Source of the DNA: Paenibacillus sinopodophylli | GTDB lineage: Bacteria > Bacillota > Bacilli > Paenibacillales > Paenibacillaceae | Assembly (NCBI RefSeq): GCF_005930355.1 | Contig: NZ_VDBO01000009.1 | Location: 117,433 to 181,432 of the forward strand | Direction of reading: 5' to 3' | Length of the DNA: 64,000 nt | In this document: positions 58,745-64,000 of the stretch, piece after piece | How the letters are laid out: each line of letters starts with the position of its first letter | Numbering within the stretch: position 1 is the first letter of the stretch | Program-made: the position numbers and the translations under genes | Notes under the pieces: model-generated | Told to the model about the DNA's origin: nothing | Databases searched by the model: none | The model's input: only the letters and a program-made list of their open reading frames with translations

Positions 58745-59995
58745 CTATCCCTTACCCGGCTCCGGCACTCGCATGAGAATGAAGATCCCTATGATAAACA
58801 GGATGACGAGGCTGAATACACCCATGCTCGTATGGCCGGTCAGCTGCGCGGTTGCACCGACAAGAAGCGGACCCAGAATCGAAGCGAACTTGTCGAAAAT
58901 ATTATAAAATCCAAAAAAACGGTTAGCGTTATCTTTTGGCACCATCTTCGCAAAATAAGAACGGCTCAGCGCTTGGATGCCGCCTTGCGAGGAGGCGACT
59001 AGCATCGCAAGCACCCAGAAGTCAAACGCCGACTTCATGAAATACGCGTAAATACATACGACTATATAGACACAGATGCCTGCGTACAGCATGATTTTGC
59101 TCGAAAACAGATCCGCAAGTCGCCCGTACAACATCGCGAATGGAGCAGCGACGACCTGCGTGACGAACAAAATAATAAGAAGATCGGTCGATTCGATGCC
59201 CAAATCGGTCCCATAAGCGGTGGACATCGTAATGATCGTCCCTACACCGTCGATATAGAAGAAATAAGCTAACAAGAAAAGGAAGATCGTCCGATGCTGC
59301 TTGATTTGTTTGATTGTCTCAAAGAGACGTTTGAAGCTGTTAACGACGATTCGAGACTCGCGCTTCAAGTAATGTTTCTGGCGTACGTTGCGAAGCATGG
59401 GCAGTGTGAACACGCCCCACCAGACAGCTGTAAGGAAGAACGCGATCTGGCTCGCCGCTGTGACCGAAATCGGCAAAACTTCTTTTTCAGCAAGAAGAAT
59501 GATCGCGATGCTTATAATAAAAGGAATGGTGCTTCCAATATAACCGATTGCGAAACCGCGAGTAGACACCTTATTCATCCGTTCATCGTCGGTTACATCT
59601 ACGAGAAAGGCGTCATAGAACACATTGGAGCCTGCTGAGCCAATCGCGATAAACATATAACAGACGAGCAGCAGCTCCCAATTATCGTTCGGAATAAAAG
59701 TGAGCAGTGCTGTAGCGATGACTCCAAGCAAACTGAAACCTGCGAAAAACGTTTTTTTGAACCCTTGGTAGTCTGCAATCGTACCCAGGATCGGACCAAG
59801 CAGAGCAAGGATAAATGTCGAAATCGCAATCGTATAGCCCAGATAAGCCGTAGAATTCGCAGCACTAACGCCAGCGCCCTCAGCAGCCGCTTTGTAGAAT
59901 AGCGGGAAAATAGCCGTCGATATGACAATAGAGTAGGCAGAATGACCCCAGTCGTACCACATCCAGCTTTTTTCTTCCTTCGAAAATGCTCTCAT
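58745..59995 (-). CDS. MFS transporter of the UMF1 (Atg22-like) family
   Basis: 416 residues from ATG 59995, eight bases behind AGGAGG. About eleven to twelve spans. The N-terminal WMWYDWGHSAYSIVISTAIFPLFYK and the NVFYDAFLVDV and SYFAKMVPKDNANRFFGFYNIFDKFASILGPLL blocks are typical of UMF1 permeases. The Atg22 relative exports amino acids from yeast vacuoles; bacterial substrates are unclear. Single gene. Confidence 0.87.
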   Translation of the reverse strand: MRAFSKEEKSWMWYDWGHSAYSIVISTAIFPLFYKAAAEGAGVSAANSTAYLGYTIAISTFILALLGPILGTIADYQGFKKTFFAGFSLLGVIATALLTFIPNDNWELLLVCYMFIAIGSAGSNVFYDAFLVDVTDDERMNKVSTRGFAIGYIGSTIPFIISIAIILLAEKEVLPISVTAASQIAFFLTAVWWGVFTLPMLRNVRQKHYLKRESRIVVNSFKRLFETIKQIKQHRTIFLFLLAYFFYIDGVGTIITMSTAYGTDLGIESTDLLIILFVTQVVAAPFAMLYGRLADLFSSKIMLYAGICVYIVVCIYAYFMKSAFDFWVLAMLVASSQGGIQALSRSYFAKMVPKDNANRFFGFYNIFDKFASILGPLLVGATAQLTGHTSMGVFSLVILFIIGIFILMRVPEPGKG

Positions 59996-60214
59996 CAGAT
60001 TGGCCTCCTGAATGAATCGAATGCTCTTATTGTATAGGAAATCTACGCTTCTAGGCGCAAAGAACAAAAACTTTACAAAACGCTAGGGTCCTCCCGCGCA
60101 GCTGTTAACATAATCGCTCAAACGTTTCACTACCCCATCAGGCTTGATCCCATTACTCCTTTAAGCTATTCTTAATTTACTTTTGCACATAACGAAAATA
60201 AAGGAATGGAATGC

Positions 60215-61219
60215 ATGGACCTATCTGAACTAGCATCAGCTATTAAACCGTTAGACCTAAGAAGCTGCCTAATCACTCAAGGCGACCAAATGCTATTTGA
60301 GCATTATCGGAATCCAAATATTGTGCAGCAAACCGCCAAAGTAAATTCATGCACGAAAAGCTTTCTATCGGCTCTCATTGGTATCGCCATGGACCATCGT
60401 ATTTTACCAGAGGCTAACACCCCAATAACCGATTTCTTCCCTCAGCTTCTTAAGGATCCCGATCCGCGGAAACGAGAAATAACGCTGGAGCATCTCTTGA
60501 CGATGACATCTGGGCTTGACTGGACCGAATTCGGCGGCCAAAAGTCGTTTCCGCGCATGACACGGTCGGACGATTGGGTTGCGTTTGTATTACAGCAGCC
60601 CCTGTCTGATAATCCGGGAACACGTATGGAATACAACTCCGGGGTATCACAGCTGTTGTCTGCTATTCTTGTACAAGTATCTGGCATGTCTACTGCCCGC
60701 TTCGCAGAGGAGAAGCTATTTTCCCCGCTAGGTATAGAAGCGTACATGTGGGAATCCGATCCACAAGGAATCCATACAGGTGGATACGGCTTATATCTAC
60801 GCCCTGCAGACATGCTTAAATTCGGGCAGCTTTACCTGCAGCAGGGTCGTTTCGAGCAGCACCAGCTGATCTCCAGTGAGCGAGTAACTCGTTCCGTACA
60901 TCCCTACATTCTCGTTAGCTCGCCGCCCCCTTGTTATTATGGATGGCATTGGTGGGCAGAAACCTTCAGTGCAGCAGATCTGGCAGGAGAGCATACTGAG
61001 GTTCATATAGAAGAGCACAACGCTTCTTCTCTGCTGCCTTCTTTTGACTACTATTATGCGAGAGGCTATGCTGGTCAGTTCATCTATAACATTCCCGTCT
61101 TGAATATCGTTGTCGTACTCACGGATGATAAACGAAAAAAAGATCGTCACCCCGCAAATGTGTTCCGTGATTTTATCGCTCCGCTGCTGATAGAGACAAT
61201 AAATGAAGATGCTTTATGA
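60215..61219 (+). CDS. Beta-lactamase-like serine hydrolase
   Basis: 334 residues, start at ATG 60215 (about nine bases behind AAAGGA) or ATG 60206. The serine hydrolase motifs of class C/esterase beta-lactamase family are visible: SCTKS (Ser-x-x-Lys), the YNSG of the Tyr-x-Asn pair, and ARGYAGQF in place of the KTG region. There is no signal peptide, so it is probably a cytoplasmic esterase or peptidase-like enzyme rather than a resistance factor. A decayed copy of its C-terminal part lies at 61845-62127. Confidence 0.85.
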   Translation: MDLSELASAIKPLDLRSCLITQGDQMLFEHYRNPNIVQQTAKVNSCTKSFLSALIGIAMDHRILPEANTPITDFFPQLLKDPDPRKREITLEHLLTMTSGLDWTEFGGQKSFPRMTRSDDWVAFVLQQPLSDNPGTRMEYNSGVSQLLSAILVQVSGMSTARFAEEKLFSPLGIEAYMWESDPQGIHTGGYGLYLRPADMLKFGQLYLQQGRFEQHQLISSERVTRSVHPYILVSSPPPCYYGWHWWAETFSAADLAGEHTEVHIEEHNASSLLPSFDYYYARGYAGQFIYNIPVLNIVVVLTDDKRKKDRHPANVFRDFIAPLLIETINEDAL

Positions 61220-61263
61220 AGCTATTCCTCCAATTGCTGAATAAAACCACTAACTTACTATTA

Positions 61264-61293
61264 CGAGGCCGCCATTATGAAACGGCAGCCTCG
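61264..61293. terminator. Possible terminator after the serine hydrolase gene
   Basis: CGAGGCCGCC pairs with GGCAGCCTCG with one mismatch; T-richness after it is weak. Confidence 0.5.
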
Positions 61294-61359
61294 CAATATT
61301 GATCGTTATTTTAAAGTAAGCAATTGTGATTGAGATGAAGTTACCCATTAGTGCAATGA

Positions 61360-61660
61360 CTACCCGAGCAACCTAAGCTTATCCTCAACCATGCTTTTAC
61401 TATCTTCATCCCATACGACAGATATTTCATCTGTAATTGGTTTTAGGCACAACATATTCATCTATACCTTTGAAAATTAAGTGCTCAGGTCTTGCGACTA
61501 ATCCGGTATCTTCTCTCAGCTCACGTCCAGCCCCTTCGGTTAAACTTTCAGGAATATCGACTTTCCCTCCAGGACCAAGATAGCCTGGGAATCCCATAGA
61601 CTCTCCTCTATGACACCCACACGTTTCCCATGCTAATATGTCCGTTAGGGAATCTTCCAT
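61360..61660 (-). pseudogene. Frameshifted Nudix (MutT-like) hydrolase
   Basis: The minus-strand frame from 61660 carries most of a Nudix box (GGKVDIPESLTEGAGRELRE), then stops after 77 residues. Immediately after, another frame continues with TDEISVVWDEDSKSMVEDKL to a stop at 61360, which looks like the usual Nudix C-terminus. One frameshift therefore seems to break the gene. The N-terminus is also atypical: the expected first strand and substrate region are scrambled. A sequencing error cannot be excluded. Confidence 0.6.
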
Positions 61661-61844
61661 AACCGCTCCTCCTTCACTTTAGAAAAAAGACGCCTCTCAA
61701 GCAGTTTGTTAAACGGCTTGAAGGGCAACACTCTTATCTTTTCACGTCTGACATCAATCATATTGGACATAAACACAATCATCCTTAGTCTTATAGCTTT
61801 GCATATCGGTTTAATAACGGATTGATCGCTAACTGCTTCTTGTA

Positions 61845-62127
61845 AAGGAAGCTCCCAGCACGGTCACTTCGAGCAGTAACAGCCGATTTCCAGTGAACGA
61901 TTAACTCGTTCCGTATATCCCTACATCCTCGTGAGCTCTCCTCCTCTCTGTTCTTAAGGATGGCATTGGTGAATGTGCAGCAGATTTAGCAGAAGGGCAT
62001 GACGGCTTCTCCCCCTTGTCTGCTTTTGACTACTATTACGCCAGGGGTTATGGTGGTCCGTTCATCTATAACATTCCCGTCTTGAATATCGTTGTCTTAC
62101 TCACGGATGATAAACGAAAAAAAGAGC
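61845..62127 (+). pseudogene. Decayed duplicate of the C-terminal part of the serine hydrolase gene
   Basis: This stretch is clearly similar at DNA level to about 60835-61136, with runs such as TTCATCTATAACATTCCCGT and ATGATAAACGAAAAAAAGA identical. It contains an early in-frame stop (CAGTAA), small deletions and no start. The gap 61661-61844 before it holds nothing I can identify. Confidence 0.8.
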
Positions 62128-62165
62128 ATCCCATCATGCTGTTATATAGCAAGATGGGGTGCTCT
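62116..62165 (-). terminator. Terminator of the SLH protein gene
   Basis: On the minus strand AGAGCACCCCATC pairs with GATGGGATGCTCT, followed by TTTTTTTCG. Its T-run side overlaps the end of the duplicated hydrolase fragment. Confidence 0.8.
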
Positions 62166-62254
62166 GGATAAGTGCTAAACTCTGTCATGCCTCGGTGAGC
62201 AGAGCCTGTCTATATGAAATAGAGGATAAATATCGCTTTGTAGATCTTCAATCT

Positions 62255-64000
62255 TTAGATTAAACCAGATATTTTCAATAGGCGCTCGATGATAGCAGCT
62301 ACTTCTGCACGCGTCATATTCGCTTTTGGAGCCAACTGCGTGTCGCTTCTGCCTGTAACAATTTCGGCTTGCAGCACATCAGCAATACCCTCTGTTGCCC
62401 AAGCGGACATTTTTACTGCGTCAGTATAGCGGCCTAACAATTCTCCTGAATCTACTGTCGGGAGTTTGTCCTTCAGTCCTGTGATCTTCATGGCTTTGGC
62501 GATAATCGTCATCGCTTGCTCACGAGTGATTTTGTCGTTCGGACGGAACGAGCCGTCCTCAAACCCATTAATCAAACCATAAGCGCTCGCTGTTTGAACA
62601 GCAGAGCCGTACCAATCAGTTGATAGGACATCCGTAAAGTTGACCTCACTATTCTCAAGCTTAAGCCCCAGCCCCCTCACGATAATCGCCGCAAACTCTG
62701 CCCGCGTAATATCTTTGTTTGGACTGAATAGCTCATTGCCTGTTCCATTGATGACAAGACGCGAGCCCATATTGTTGACCGACTCCTTGGCCCAGTGATT
62801 AGTAACATCCTTAAATTCAAGCGGATGCCAGATAATCGAATAAGCACTGTTGGTCAAGCTGTTGATTTTGGCAAAATATTGGCCCTTATCTTCTAAAACT
62901 CTAGTTGGAACGTGGCGAACTGTACCGTCCGGCTCGACAACGATGCCTGTTGTAATTTTATTCAGATCAATGCCAGCAGGCAAGGCGACAGTCCGTTCTA
63001 CATACGCACTAAACTTAGTAATAGGGATAATCTGGTTGTTGTATTCTACGCTAACTGCAAAATCAAGTGAAGGTGCCGACAACGTAAATCCACCTTTGTC
63101 CGCTGATCCCTGTACGATTTTCATCATATTATCCGTTAAAGTACCGATCTCAAGCCGGAGTTTAATATCGTTCAGCGATACTGTCTGACTCAATTGTTTG
63201 GAGATCGCATCAATGTTGATCTGCTGAGCAGGAATCGTATAGGTTGCTCGATCGGTTTTGAGCTCAAGCATAGCTTGCTTTTGCTCCATGTTCTTAATCA
63301 TTTGTCCAGTCAGCTCGCCAATGACGATATTTGAGCTATTACCTAGAAGCGGAATTGTAATAATCGCGCCTTGACCTTCAGCGGCCAGCTTCTGTTCCAG
63401 CAACGCTTGATTGACTGTAATCGTAGTGGTAGATTTGCCATTTACAGATGCTGTAGAAGCACTTCCGATTCTCTCCAGACGCCCATTAACCCAGATGTCT
63501 ACTCCTGTACCTGAAGAAGAACCAGTCTGTGTCGTTCCACCACTGTTTGTAGGCGCTGATGGCGTAACGGTGTTCGACGATACAGAGGCTGCACTAGAGC
63601 CTGCACCATTAATTGCTATTACCTTGAACGAATAGCTCGTCCCGTTCGTAAGACTTGTAACGGTGATTGGACTAGCCAGTCCCGTTGCTACTGTGTGTCC
63701 ATCTGCATCTACTACCTCATAGCCAGTAATGTCACTTCCACCGTTATCTGTTGGTGCTGTGAATGAGACTGTTGCTTGTTTATTCCCAGCTACGGCGGAT
63801 ACTGCAGTCGGCGCATTCGCAACCGTTATTGGTGTCACTGTCAGATCGCTAATTGTAACTGCCAGCGTCTGAGCGGCACCCGCGCTAAAGTTGAATGCTA
63901 GGTTTGTCGTGCCTACAGATTGTTGTGCCAAGTAAGATTTTTTTATCGTTACCGTGTTGCCCACTACCGTGTAATCTGTTCCCGCTGTCAGTGTTGCTGC
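62255..64000 (-). CDS. S-layer-homology surface protein with X2 and FN3 modules, N-terminus outside window
   Basis: At least 581 residues; the frame is still open at the right edge, so the GTG at 63964 is not the start. From the edge: the end of an X2-type Ig-like module (AATLTAGTDYTVVGNTVTIKKSYLA), a fibronectin type III domain (PTAVSAVAGNKQATVSFTAPTD), a Ser/Gly/Thr linker, and an unassigned beta-rich domain. Three SLH repeats close the protein (FKDVTNHWAKESV, FTDVLSTDWYGSAV, YTDAVKMSAWATEGI), which bind secondary cell wall polymer. It is a cell-surface protein, perhaps a glycoside hydrolase or adhesin depending on the missing part. Confidence 0.88.
   Translation of the reverse strand, partial: AATLTAGTDYTVVGNTVTIKKSYLAQQSVGTTNLAFNFSAGAAQTLAVTISDLTVTPITVANAPTAVSAVAGNKQATVSFTAPTDNGGSDITGYEVVDADGHTVATGLASPITVTSLTNGTSYSFKVIAINGAGSSAASVSSNTVTPSAPTNSGGTTQTGSSSGTGVDIWVNGRLERIGSASTASVNGKSTTTITVNQALLEQKLAAEGQGAIITIPLLGNSSNIVIGELTGQMIKNMEQKQAMLELKTDRATYTIPAQQINIDAISKQLSQTVSLNDIKLRLEIGTLTDNMMKIVQGSADKGGFTLSAPSLDFAVSVEYNNQIIPITKFSAYVERTVALPAGIDLNKITTGIVVEPDGTVRHVPTRVLEDKGQYFAKINSLTNSAYSIIWHPLEFKDVTNHWAKESVNNMGSRLVINGTGNELFSPNKDITRAEFAAIIVRGLGLKLENSEVNFTDVLSTDWYGSAVQTASAYGLINGFEDGSFRPNDKITREQAMTIIAKAMKITGLKDKLPTVDSGELLGRYTDAVKMSAWATEGIADVLQAEIVTGRSDTQLAPKANMTRAEVAAIIERLLKISGLI

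Noticed and set aside
1..64000. rRNA, tRNA, prophage, integrase or transposase genes
   Set aside because: None was recognised by sequence or by protein motif on either strand.

Overview
The window looks like chromosomal DNA of a soil Paenibacillus or close relative. The signs are moderate GC, AGGAGG-type ribosome binding sites, frequent TTG/GTG starts, many CUT1 sugar importers without their own ATPase, YesM/YesN-type two-component genes, a sigma-B partner-switching module and a surface protein with SLH repeats. I saw no rRNA, tRNA, CRISPR array, phage or transposase.

Layout. 0-0.1 kb: start of a GH2 beta-galactosidase, leaving the window. 0.4-6.3 kb (minus): sugar-binding lipoprotein, two CUT1 permeases, an AraC-type response regulator and an ABC exporter. 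6.7-10.0 kb (plus, divergent): GH113 mannanase, cellobiose/mannobiose 2-epimerase and GH130 mannosylglucose phosphorylase. Together these make an intracellular beta-mannan pathway, with cre-like CcpA sites between the two arms. 10.3-12.1 kb: an unknown exported protein divergent from a MerR regulator and an SDR enzyme. 12.1-17.1 kb (minus): SDR, YesM-type kinase, an orphan binding protein resembling the mannan one, and a LacI regulator.

17.4-25.5 kb (plus): the most intriguing operon. It encodes an ArgH-superfamily lyase, an amidohydrolase, a CUT1 importer, an NtaA/YxeK-family flavin monooxygenase and a two-domain rhodanese, behind a palindromic operator and a leader terminator. I read it as a candidate pathway for an imported organosulfur or N/S-succinyl-type compound. 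25.6-26.7 kb: old yellow enzyme. 26.9-32.5 kb (minus): MacAB-like operon with two different ATPases, one fused to an AbrB-like domain. 32.6 kb: AEC permease. 33.7-39.8 kb (minus): PadR regulator with a His/Cys-rich insert, then three ABC exporters, two forming a BmrC/BmrD-like pair. 40.0-42.7 kb: YezD-like small protein behind a long folded leader, a chemoreceptor, and a GNAT protein resembling FeeM/LuxI-type acyl transferases.

43-54 kb: a general stress island. It holds sigB-rsbW-DUF948, a Bacillus cereus-type RsbK/RsbM/RsbY signalling set, a second RsbV/RsbW pair whose RsbW has a changed ATP-site residue, and stress-protein genes. Six promoters share GTTTCA, an exact 14-bp spacer and a sigma-B-like -10. 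54.4-57.0 kb: GntR-UxuA-UxuB mannonate genes. 57-64 kb: pterin dehydratase, DUF1877, a membrane protein, an MFS transporter, a serine hydrolase with a decayed downstream copy, a broken Nudix gene, and a partial X2/FN3/SLH surface protein.
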